Origin: JACKNG01 sp040220855
GTDB taxonomy: Bacteria; Pseudomonadota; Gammaproteobacteria; Ga0077536
Direction: 5' to 3'
Length of the DNA: 64,000 nt
Assembly: GCA_040220855.1 (NCBI GenBank)
Contig: JAVJVZ010000030.1
Span: forward strand, 26,156-90,155
Made by a program: the position numbers and the translations under genes. Positions 9,099 to 17,048 of this stretch are shown one piece after another. Positions within the stretch are counted from its first letter, which is position 1. The number at the start of each line of letters is the position of its first letter. The notes under the pieces are model-generated. The model was not told the origin of the DNA, ran no database searches, and was given only the letters and a program-made list of their open reading frames with translations.

Positions 9099-9914
9099 CT
9101 AAAGGGCGTGGTCGAAGGCGGCGCTTACCCGCTCCGCCCGCTTCCCGAAGTACTCGCGCGCCTCGCGGTGGGTGTGGATATAGAGGTCGTTGCGACGTAT
9201 CGCGTCCAGCACCAGGGTGGCGACCGGGTCGACGTCGAGCAGGCGGCCGTCGAGCGCTGCGCGTTCCTCGTCGGTGTAGGTGCGGTTGGCGGTGGGGCCA
9301 CCGAGCGCGTCGGGACGGTTGCGCGCGCTGAAGTCGATGTTGCTAACCACGCGCATCGGGCACAGCACGGAGACGCCGATGCCGTGATGGCGGACGTCCT
9401 TGCGCAGCGACTCGGCGAGTGCGACCACGGCGGCCTTGGTCACGTTGTAGGGGCCGAGCTCACGGTTGGGCACGAGACCGGCGAAGCTCGCGGTGAACAG
9501 CACGTGACCGCCGCGGCCCTGTTCGATCATGCGCGGCACGAAGGATTCCACGCCGTGGATACAACCCCACAGGTTGACGTCGACGGACCACTGCCAGTCG
9601 GCGTGGGTCATCTCCTGGGTGGCGCCGAATACCGCGACGCCGGCGTTGTTCATCACGATATCGACTGCGCCGTAGGTGTCCCAGGCGCGCGCGGCGAGGG
9701 CGTCGACGGCGTCGCGCGAGGAAACGTCGATGACGACGCCGATGGCCTGCCGTCCGGCGCGCTCGAGGTCGGCGACTGCCGCATCGAGTGCGGGCTGCTC
9801 GACGTCGGCGAGCACGAGCTTCGCACCGGCGGCGCCCAGCGCGCGCGCGACGGCGAGCCCGATGCCGCTCGCGCCGCCCGTGATGACCGCGACCTTGTCG
9901 TTGAAATCGTCCAT
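9099..9914 (-). CDS. Short-chain dehydrogenase/reductase (SDR)
   Basis: Classical NAD(P)-dependent SDR, 271 aa. The Rossmann motif GGASGIGLAVARALG sits near the N-terminus, followed by Asp at the end of beta-2 (LVLADVE), which favours NAD over NADP. NNAGVAVFG is the structural motif, and FTASFAG with YNVTKAAV supplies the catalytic Ser and Tyr-x3-Lys. The start is the ATG at 9912-9914 because the protein then begins MDDFNDKVAVITGG, typical of the family. It is divergent from the ankyrin gene across about 230 bp in which I see no other gene. Substrate unknown. Confidence 0.9.
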   Translation of the reverse strand: MDDFNDKVAVITGGASGIGLAVARALGAAGAKLVLADVEQPALDAAVADLERAGRQAIGVVIDVSSRDAVDALAARAWDTYGAVDIVMNNAGVAVFGATQEMTHADWQWSVDVNLWGCIHGVESFVPRMIEQGRGGHVLFTASFAGLVPNRELGPYNVTKAAVVALAESLRKDVRHHGIGVSVLCPMRVVSNIDFSARNRPDALGGPTANRTYTDEERAALDGRLLDVDPVATLVLDAIRRNDLYIHTHREAREYFGKRAERVSAAFDHAL

Positions 9915-10144
9915 CTGCGTGATATTCCCCCGTAAAGCTCGAATCTGAACGTGCCCGGTAACACTGGCTGACCGAACGCGCCAGGCAGCACCGCCAAGTG
10001 CCATGGTAGGGGGTCGCGGCGGTGATGCCGAGCCCCGCGTTGCGATGCGGACGACAGCGACGCTCAAGCCGATCGCGGGGTGGCCGCTGGAGGGGGCATG
10101 AACATGCGGGCAGCCTCTGTCTCCATCGCTTCGAGTCGCGACCG

Positions 10145-11776
10145 ATGAGCGGCGGGCCACGCCGGCGCACGCCCTGGCTGCTGCTGGCAGTCGGCATGCT
10201 GGCGCTCGCCGCGCTCGGGCTTGCTACGCTGGTGGTGCCCGATGGCCCGGGCGCCCTGGTGCTGGTGCTGCCGTGGCTCGCTGTCGTCGCGCTGCACGTG
10301 CTGCTCGGGCCGCCGGCGGTGGTGCTCGCGTGGCGGCGTCGGCAGCATCTCGCTTGGGCGCTTGCGCTGGTCTATTTCGGCGGCTTCCTCGGCTGGCACC
10401 TGTGGTACTGGGCGACGGTCAACGAACTGCCGCAGCGGCTGGCCGCACAGTACACCGAGACGTTCGCGCCCGCCGACCATGCGCTACTCGAGGCGGTGCG
10501 CCACGGGACGCTCGACGCCGCCGGACTCGCGCGCCTGCGCGCCGCGGGCGCGCGGCTCGACCGGCCTGCCCCGGAGGGCTACGGCCTGGTCGTCCCGGCC
10601 GCGGCGCACGCCGACGGCGCGGTGCTCGCGCTGCTCCTCGATGCCGGTCTGCCAGTCGCTGGCGCCGACGGTGCGCGGGCGCTGGCCGCGGCCGTACGTA
10701 ACCGCCGCGAGCGCGCAGTGGATATATTGCTGGCGGCCGGTGTTGCTGCCGACGCGGTCGCGCCGGACGCGCCCACGCCGCTGTGCCTTGCGGTCAACGC
10801 GGGCGTACGCGGCAATCTCGAAGCAACGGCATTGGCCATCGTTGCACGGCTCCTCGCCGCCGGCGCCGATCCGAACCTGCCGTGCACCGCGGTACGCAGC
10901 GCATACCACAGCGTCATCGAGCAGCAGCAGGTCAACACGCTGGAACTGCTGCGCGAACATGGTCGGAAACTCGCCGCCGACAGCGATGACCCGCGCATCG
11001 CGCGAACGCTGGCGGCAGCCGTGCGGCGCGAGGACCAGCGACTGCTCGCCCTGCTGCTCGCGGCCGGCGTCCCCGGCGAGGATGCGCTCGCGCAGGCGCT
11101 CGAGCAGCGCCGCCCGGCGGTGGTCGAAGTGCTTCTGCAGCACGGCGCGAATGCCGCTGCACGGCCCTACCTCAACCGCGTGGTGTACGACGAGTCGACC
11201 CATACCCTGCATGCAGCACTGCTCGCCCACGGCGCCGATCCGACGCTCACCGATGCACGCGGACGCGACGCGCTGGCAAGCGTGTCACCGCGGGCGCCGC
11301 GTGCACTGCTCGAGGAGCTGGTCGCGGCCGGCGCCGATATCGACGCGAGCCGTGTCGACGGCGAGCCGCTGCTCATCGCGCGTCTCACCCCGGTGCCGGC
11401 CGAGCGGGCGTTCCCGCGGCACCTGCTGGCGCTCGGTGCCGATGCCGACGTGCGTGGGAGCGACGACATGACGGCCTTGCTGCGTGCGAGCCGCATGCAG
11501 GACGTCGAAATGCTCGCGGCGCTCGCTGCCGCCGGTGCCAATCCGCGCGTGGTCGACACGCGCGGACGCAACGCGCTGCATCACGCGCTCGATACCGCCG
11601 ACCGGGGTGACACCGTGGCGGCGCTGCTCGCGCTCGGCGTGCCAGCGACACGGCGTGACACCGACGGCGCAACACCGCCCTGTCTCGCGCAGCAACGCCG
11701 GCGTCGACACGCGCTGGCCGTCTTCGCCGCCGCCGGCATCGAGCCGCGCGCCTGCAACGTCGGCGCCGCCCGCTGA
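10145..11776 (+). CDS. Membrane-anchored ankyrin-repeat protein
   Basis: A 543-aa protein with about three hydrophobic segments in the first ~95 residues (PWLLLAVGMLALAALGLATLV, GALVLVLPWLAVVALHVLLG, LAWALALVYFGGFLGWHLW). A soluble region of degenerate ankyrin repeats follows: LLDAGLPVAGADGARAL, LLAAGADPNLPC, LLQHGANAAARPY, LLAHGADPTLTDARGRDAL, LVAAGADIDASR, and ALAAAGANPRVVDTRGRNALHHA. Ankyrin arrays mediate protein binding; no enzymatic domain is visible. The ATG at 10145 was chosen since upstream codons are basic and non-repetitive. Neighbours give no clear partner. Function not assignable beyond a membrane-tethered protein-interaction scaffold. Confidence 0.75.
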   Translation: MSGGPRRRTPWLLLAVGMLALAALGLATLVVPDGPGALVLVLPWLAVVALHVLLGPPAVVLAWRRRQHLAWALALVYFGGFLGWHLWYWATVNELPQRLAAQYTETFAPADHALLEAVRHGTLDAAGLARLRAAGARLDRPAPEGYGLVVPAAAHADGAVLALLLDAGLPVAGADGARALAAAVRNRRERAVDILLAAGVAADAVAPDAPTPLCLAVNAGVRGNLEATALAIVARLLAAGADPNLPCTAVRSAYHSVIEQQQVNTLELLREHGRKLAADSDDPRIARTLAAAVRREDQRLLALLLAAGVPGEDALAQALEQRRPAVVEVLLQHGANAAARPYLNRVVYDESTHTLHAALLAHGADPTLTDARGRDALASVSPRAPRALLEELVAAGADIDASRVDGEPLLIARLTPVPAERAFPRHLLALGADADVRGSDDMTALLRASRMQDVEMLAALAAAGANPRVVDTRGRNALHHALDTADRGDTVAALLALGVPATRRDTDGATPPCLAQQRRRRHALAVFAAAGIEPRACNVGAAR

Positions 11777-11883
11777 CCATGGCGTGGGGCGGCTGTCCGT
11801 TTGTGTAAACTGGGCGCGGCGCGCTGCCGCATCCCGGGCGGCGCGCACCCGGCACGACGATCGCGAAGAACAAGACCGCCCCC

Positions 11884-12651
11884 ATGCCAGCGTTGCCTGC
11901 ACCCGCGCCGCTCGACCCGCGAGCGAGCGCGCTGTTCCTCGACCTCGATGGCACCCTGATCGGTTTCGGTGCGACGCCGACGGCGGTCGTCGTTTCCCCC
12001 GCCCTGCGCGAGCTCCTCGCGCGACTCGACGTGCTCACCGATGGCGCCCTTGCGGTCGTCAGTGGCCGGCGGCTGGCCACGCTCGATGCCCTGCTCGCAC
12101 CGCTCGAACTCGCACTCGCCGGCCTGCACGGGCTCGAGCGGCGTCGCGCCGATGGCCAGGTCGAATCCCTCGCCGGCGACGGTGCCGCCCTGCTCAGCGA
12201 GGTGCGCACGGTGTTCGAACGGGCGACCGCCGCGGCCGAGGGCCTGCTCGTCGAAGACAAGGGCGCCGCGCTCGCGCTGCATTACCGCGCCGCGCCAGCG
12301 CAGGCCGAGCGCGTGGAGGCGCTGGCACGCGAGCTCGAGGCCGCGCTGCCGCCGCAACTCGTCATGCAGCGCGGCCACATGGTGGTCGAGGTGCGCGCGG
12401 CGGGGGCGGACAAGGGCACGGCCATCGAGGCTTTCATGGCCGAGCCGCCATTCCGCGGCCGGCACGCGGTATTCGTCGGTGACGATCGCACCGATGAACA
12501 TGGCTTCGCCGTGGTCAACGCGCGCGGCGGGCTGTCGGTGAAGGTCGGTGACGGTCCGACCGCGGCCACCACCCGCCTGCCCGATCCGGACGCAGTGCTG
12601 CGCTGGTTGGCCGAGGGCGTCGCCCGTCAAGCAAGAGGAGAACATGCATGA
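11884..12651 (+). CDS. otsB: Trehalose-6-phosphate phosphatase
   Basis: HAD-superfamily phosphatase converting trehalose-6-phosphate to trehalose, 255 aa. HAD motif I is FLDLDGTLIGF near residues 18-28 with both catalytic Asp. Motif II is VVSGR, followed by GLHGLERR typical of T6P phosphatases. The cap region is followed by motif III Lys (GADKGTAIEAF) and motif IV VFVGDDRTDEHGF. The stop overlaps the ATG of the GH15 gene, so the two are translationally coupled. otsA lies two genes downstream, completing the OtsBA pathway for this osmo- and desiccation protectant. Confidence 0.95.
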   Translation: MPALPAPAPLDPRASALFLDLDGTLIGFGATPTAVVVSPALRELLARLDVLTDGALAVVSGRRLATLDALLAPLELALAGLHGLERRRADGQVESLAGDGAALLSEVRTVFERATAAAEGLLVEDKGAALALHYRAAPAQAERVEALARELEAALPPQLVMQRGHMVVEVRAAGADKGTAIEAFMAEPPFRGRHAVFVGDDRTDEHGFAVVNARGGLSVKVGDGPTAATTRLPDPDAVLRWLAEGVARQARGEHA

Positions 12652-14438
12652 GTTCGCTCGATCTCGGCCTCATCGGCAATTCCACCATTGCCGCGCTGAT
12701 CGACGCCGACGGTGCCATCGTGTGGGCCTGCGTGCCACGCTTCGACGGGGAGCCGGTGTTCGATGCGTTGCTGCGCGGCGACCAGCACGCCGACGATGCA
12801 CGCGGGCTCTTCGTGGTCGAACTCGTCGACTGCGTACGCAGCGAGCAGGAGTACGTGCGCAACACGGCGGTGCTGGTGACTCGTCTCTACACGGAGGATG
12901 GCGCAGCCATCGAGATCACCGACTTCGCGCCGCGCTTCAAGCAGTTCGGCCGCACTTTCCGCCCGGTCATGCTGGTGCGCCAGGTGCGCCCGCTGGCCGG
13001 CACCCCGCGCGTGCGCGTGCGGCTGCGGCCAGAGGCCGGTCATGGCGCCGTGCCGGTGACCGTCACCCACGGCAGCAACCATATTCGCTACGTGCTGCCG
13101 GACCTCGTGATGCGACTCACCACTGACGGCTCGGTGAGTGCGGTGCTCGATGAACTGCCGCAGGTGCTCGACGAGCCGCTCACGCTCCTGCTCGGTCCCG
13201 ACGAGACCTGCCCGGACAACGTGCGCACGCTGGCGCAGCGCTTCTACGAGGAAACCTGTGACTACTGGTACGAGTGGGTGCGCTATCTCGGTATCCCGTT
13301 CGAGTGGCAGAGCGCCGTGATCCGCGCCGCCATCACGTTGAAGTTGAACGCCTACGACGACACCGGCGCGATCATCGCCGCGGTCACGAGCTCCGTTCCG
13401 GAAGCTCCCGACAGCGGGCGCACCTGGGATTATCGTCACTGCTGGCTGCGCGACGCCTGGTTCGTCGTCGCCGCGCTCAACCGCCTCGGCGCGACGCTCA
13501 CCATGGAGCGTTACCTCGCCTGGATCATCAACCGGATCGCCGACTCGAGCGATGGCCAGCTCGGCCCGGTCTATCGCATCAACGGCACCACCGCGCTGGA
13601 CGAGCACGTCGTCGACGCCCTGCCGGGTTACCGCGGCATGGGGCCGGTACGCATGGGCAACGCGGCCTGGACGCAGGTGCAAAACGACGTCTACGGCGCT
13701 GCCGTACTGGCCGCCGCGCACGTCTTCTACGACGAGCGCCTGCGCCACACCGGTGACGCCAGCCTGTTCGCCCGCCTCGAGATCCTGGGCCATCGCGCGG
13801 CAGAGAAGTACGCCACGCCAGACGCCGGGCTGTGGGAATACCGTGCCATCGCCAAGGTGCACACCTTCTCCGCGGTGATGTGCTGGGCCGCCTGCGACCG
13901 CCTCGCGCGCATCGCGGCGCATCTCGGCCTCGACGAACGCCATCGATACTGGCGTATGCAGGCTGACGCCATGCATGCCGACATCACGGCGCGGGCGTGG
14001 AACGCCGAGATGAACTGTTTCGTCGAGAGCTTCGGCGGGCGCGATCTCGATGCCAGCCTGCTGCTGCTCGCCCAGCTCGGTTTCGTCGCCGCCGAGGACC
14101 CGCGCTTCCACGGTACCGTCGCCGCCGTCGAGCGTCACCTCAAGCGTGGCGACTTCCTGCTCCGCTATGCCACCGAGGACGACTTCGGGCTGCCCGAAAC
14201 CGCCTTCACGGTGTGCACGTTCTGGTATGTCGACGCCCTGCACGCGATCGGCCGCGGCGAGGAAGCCCGCGCCCTGTTCGAGGACCTGCTGCGGCACCGC
14301 AACCGCCACGGACTCCTGTCCGAAGACATCGATCCGCGTACCGGCGAACTGTGGGGCAACTTCCCGCAGACCTATTCGATGGTCGGCCTGATCAATTCGG
14401 CGTTGCGCTTGTCGCGGCCGTGGGAGGGCGAGTTCTGA
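12648..14438 (+). CDS. Glycoside hydrolase family 15 protein (trehalase or glucoamylase)
   Basis: A 596-aa GH15 enzyme hydrolysing alpha-glucosidic bonds; in bacteria this family includes trehalases and glucoamylases. The N-terminal beta-sandwich (YGLIGNSTIAALI-like start, here LGLIGNSTIAALIDADGAIVW) is followed by the (alpha/alpha)6 barrel. WDYRHCWLRDAW marks the substrate-binding arginine region. Probable catalytic acids are E397 (GLWEYR) and E559 (LLSEDIDPRTGELWGNFPQ in part). Preferred start ATG 12648 overlaps the otsB stop (ATGA). Placement between otsB and otsA, with glucokinase following, suggests trehalose turnover, but sequence alone does not separate trehalase from glucoamylase. No signal peptide is seen, so it acts in the cytoplasm. 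Confidence 0.88.
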   Translation: MSSLDLGLIGNSTIAALIDADGAIVWACVPRFDGEPVFDALLRGDQHADDARGLFVVELVDCVRSEQEYVRNTAVLVTRLYTEDGAAIEITDFAPRFKQFGRTFRPVMLVRQVRPLAGTPRVRVRLRPEAGHGAVPVTVTHGSNHIRYVLPDLVMRLTTDGSVSAVLDELPQVLDEPLTLLLGPDETCPDNVRTLAQRFYEETCDYWYEWVRYLGIPFEWQSAVIRAAITLKLNAYDDTGAIIAAVTSSVPEAPDSGRTWDYRHCWLRDAWFVVAALNRLGATLTMERYLAWIINRIADSSDGQLGPVYRINGTTALDEHVVDALPGYRGMGPVRMGNAAWTQVQNDVYGAAVLAAAHVFYDERLRHTGDASLFARLEILGHRAAEKYATPDAGLWEYRAIAKVHTFSAVMCWAACDRLARIAAHLGLDERHRYWRMQADAMHADITARAWNAEMNCFVESFGGRDLDASLLLLAQLGFVAAEDPRFHGTVAAVERHLKRGDFLLRYATEDDFGLPETAFTVCTFWYVDALHAIGRGEEARALFEDLLRHRNRHGLLSEDIDPRTGELWGNFPQTYSMVGLINSALRLSRPWEGEF

Positions 14439-14511
14439 GCACGCAAGGGCGTGCCGGCGCCGCGCGGCGCTCGGCGTGACAAGCGTGCGCACACCGTAAC
14501 CGGGAGGACCG

Positions 14512-14628
14512 ATGGAACATCCAGGCAGCGCAGCATCCACCCGCACCGGCCGCACGCCCGCGCGCCGCGCCGTGCGGCGCCTGTACGATGCAAGGACGGC
14601 CGGCTGTCGTCGGCCCCGCCATGCCTAG
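14512..14628 (+). CDS. Possible 38-aa leader ORF overlapping otsA start
   Basis: A short frame starting at ATG 14512 has the best ribosome site in this stretch (GGGAGG about 6 bp upstream) and ends with TAG at 14626-14628, overlapping the preferred otsA ATG at 14621. otsA itself lacks an obvious Shine-Dalgarno, so translation could be delivered by re-initiation from this frame. The encoded peptide is Arg-rich (MEHPGSAASTRTGRTPARR start) and resembles no family I know. It may instead be a chance frame in GC-rich DNA. Confidence 0.3.
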   Translation: MEHPGSAASTRTGRTPARRAVRRLYDARTAGCRRPRHA

Positions 14629-16015
14629 CGGCAAGCCCGGCGGACGCCTCGTCGTCGTCTCCAACCGTTGCACGGTGCCGCGTGCCGGCAGCGCCCCGGG
14701 TGGTCTCGCGGTGGCGCTGAACGCCGCGCTGCGCGAGAGCGGGGGCGTGTGGTTCGGCTGGGACGGCAGCATTGCCGACAGCACTCGCCGCGTCCCGCAG
14801 CGCGACGACGTCGACGGCATCAACTACGCCACCGTGCCGCTGCAGAAGCGCGATTACGAGGAGTACTACAAGGGCTACGCCAACCGCGTGCTGTGGCCTT
14901 TGTTCCACTACCGCATCGACGCCATGCAGTTCGCGCCCGAGTACCGCGAAGGCTATCGGCGCACGAACGAGTACCTCGCGCGCAAGCTGATGCACGTGCT
15001 CGACGACAACGACGTCATCTGGGTGCACGACTATCACCTGATCCCGCTCGGTCACGAGCTGCGCTCCGCCGGCATCGACAGCCCCATCGGCTTTTTCCTG
15101 CACATCCCGTTTCCGCCCTTCGACGTGTTGCGCACCCTGCCCGGGTACGTGCACATCCTGTGGGCGTTCTGCGCCTACGACCTGATTGGTTTCCAGACCG
15201 ACAACGACCTGCGCAACTTCGTCGACTGCATCGTGCGCGGCACCGGCGCCGAGGTCGATGGCGACGGCAACATCGCCTGGGGGTATCGCCGCTCGCGCGC
15301 GGGCGCGTTCCCGATCAGCATCGATGCCCACGAGGTGCGCGCGATGGTCGGCAACGGCCGTGACGTCAAGACCGTGCGGCGCCTGCAGCAGAGCCTGCAC
15401 GGCCGCCAGCTGGTCATCGGCGTCGATCGGCTCGATTACTCCAAGGGACTGCCCGACCGTTTTCTCGCCTACGAGCGCATGCTCGACAAGTATCCGGAGA
15501 CGGTCGGTGACGTGGTCTATCTGCAGGTCGCGCAGCCGTCGCGCGAGGACGTGCCGGAATACAACGCGCTGCGCCTGCGCCTCGAGGCGATCGTCGGCGA
15601 GATCAACGGCCGCTTCGCCGAGTTCGACTGGATGCCGCTGCGCTACCTGAACAAGGCCTACGCACGACCGACGATCATGAACTTCCTGGCGCTGGCCCGG
15701 GTCGGGCTGGTGACACCGCTGCGTGACGGCATGAATCTCGTCGCCAAGGAATACGTCGCCGCGCAGGACCCGTCCAATCCCGGCGTGCTGGTATTGTCGG
15801 AGATGACCGGCGCCGCACAGGAACTCGACAGCGCGTTGCGCGTCAACCCGCACGATCATGACGGTATTGCAGACGCCGTGCTCACCGCGCTCAAGATGCC
15901 GCTCGACGAGCGCGTCGATCGCTGGCAGGCGGCCTACAACGTGATCACCGGTAACGACATCTTCGCGTGGTCGGCGCGCTTCCTTGCGGCGCTGCGCGGT
16001 ACGCTGCGCCCATGA
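14621..16015 (+). CDS. otsA: Trehalose-6-phosphate synthase
   Basis: GT20 glycosyltransferase joining a nucleotide-glucose (usually UDP-glucose) to glucose-6-phosphate, 464 aa from this start. Motifs: RLVVVSNR at the N-terminus, WFGWDG, VWVHDYHLIPL, FFLHIPFP, GVDRLDYSKGLPDR (nucleotide-sugar phosphate binding) and TPLRDGMNLVAKEYVAAQ (sugar-phosphate site). An alternative ATG at 14588 would add 11 residues, but OtsA proteins normally begin a few residues before the RLVVVSNR strand, which favours 14621. The stop overlaps the glucokinase start (ATGA). Gene order otsB-GH15-otsA-glk suggests a single transcript. Confidence 0.95.
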   Translation: MPSGKPGGRLVVVSNRCTVPRAGSAPGGLAVALNAALRESGGVWFGWDGSIADSTRRVPQRDDVDGINYATVPLQKRDYEEYYKGYANRVLWPLFHYRIDAMQFAPEYREGYRRTNEYLARKLMHVLDDNDVIWVHDYHLIPLGHELRSAGIDSPIGFFLHIPFPPFDVLRTLPGYVHILWAFCAYDLIGFQTDNDLRNFVDCIVRGTGAEVDGDGNIAWGYRRSRAGAFPISIDAHEVRAMVGNGRDVKTVRRLQQSLHGRQLVIGVDRLDYSKGLPDRFLAYERMLDKYPETVGDVVYLQVAQPSREDVPEYNALRLRLEAIVGEINGRFAEFDWMPLRYLNKAYARPTIMNFLALARVGLVTPLRDGMNLVAKEYVAAQDPSNPGVLVLSEMTGAAQELDSALRVNPHDHDGIADAVLTALKMPLDERVDRWQAAYNVITGNDIFAWSARFLAALRGTLRP

Positions 16016-16950
16016 GCGCGCGCGCCACACTGATTGGCGACATCGGCGGTACCAACACGCGCCTGGCCCTCGCCGACGCCGCCGGCTGCGGCGACACGGC
16101 GCGTTACGACAACGCTGCCGTGGGGACGCTCGAGGCCTGCCTTGACGACTACCTGCGGCGCGGCGGGCTGCTTGCAGCCGATCTCGACCTGCTGCTCGCC
16201 GTGGCCGCACCGGTCAGTGGCGACTGCGTGCGCCTGACCAACCTCGACTGGCTGCTCGATGGCGCCGTGCTCGGTGCGCGCTTCGGCTTCCGCGCGGTCC
16301 GCTTCGTCAATGATTTCGTGGCGCTCGCCTGGGCGGTGCCGGCCCTCGCCGCGGCTGATTCCGTCGCCATTGGCGGCGGTGCCGCGCGTCCCGATGCGCC
16401 GGTGCTGGTGCTCGGACCTGGCACCGGCTTCGGCGCGAGCCTGTGGTTACCGCACGGCGGGGCGCTGGCGAGCGAAGCCGGGCATGCGCTCATCAGTGCC
16501 GTCAGCGACGAAGAGCTGGCACTGCTCGAACGGGTGCGCGCGCAGCTCGGTGCGCCGCCCTCGATCGAGCAGCTCGTCTCCGGCCCGGGGCTCGAGCGCC
16601 TGTATCGCGTGCTGGGTGGTCCGCCAGCCGACGCCGCGACGGTGTACGCCGCGGCACTCGCCGGCGACGACGACATCGCGCTCGCCGCGCTCGGCCACTT
16701 CCATGCCTTCGCCGGGATCGCCGCACGCAACCTCGCGCTGGCCACCGGCGCGCGCGGCGGTGTCTACCTCGCCGGCGGTATCCTGCCGCGCGCGCCGGCT
16801 GCGCTCAGGCGTTCGCGCTTCCGTGAACGCTTCGAGACGCCGGCGCCGCTGCCAGGCTACCTCGAAGCGATTCCGACGCGGCTCGTGGTGCACCCGGAAC
16901 CCGCGCTGCTCGGCCTTGCGCGTCTCGCCACGTCCGACACGGCGGCATGA
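16012..16950 (+). CDS. glk: Glucokinase
   Basis: ATP-dependent glucokinase of the bacterial Glk (ROK-unrelated) family, 312 aa. LIGDIGGTNTRLALAD is the phosphate-1 motif, NDFVALAWAVP the glucose-binding stretch, LGPGTGFGASL the phosphate-2 loop, and ASEAGHALIS supplies the conserved Glu-x2-His. GGVYLAGGILPR is the adenosine motif. The start overlaps the otsA stop. Its job here is likely to recycle glucose released by the GH15 enzyme into glucose-6-phosphate, the co-substrate of OtsA, closing a trehalose cycle; that link is inferred from gene order. Confidence 0.92.
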   Translation: MSARATLIGDIGGTNTRLALADAAGCGDTARYDNAAVGTLEACLDDYLRRGGLLAADLDLLLAVAAPVSGDCVRLTNLDWLLDGAVLGARFGFRAVRFVNDFVALAWAVPALAAADSVAIGGGAARPDAPVLVLGPGTGFGASLWLPHGGALASEAGHALISAVSDEELALLERVRAQLGAPPSIEQLVSGPGLERLYRVLGGPPADAATVYAAALAGDDDIALAALGHFHAFAGIAARNLALATGARGGVYLAGGILPRAPAALRRSRFRERFETPAPLPGYLEAIPTRLVVHPEPALLGLARLATSDTAA

Positions 16951-17048
16951 CGGGCGTGTGATCGTCGCGTGACACAGCGCGGGCGCGACCATCGGAGCTG
17001 CGCTCGATCAACTCACCCGGCACGCTGCGGCGCTAGCCTCGACGCACC

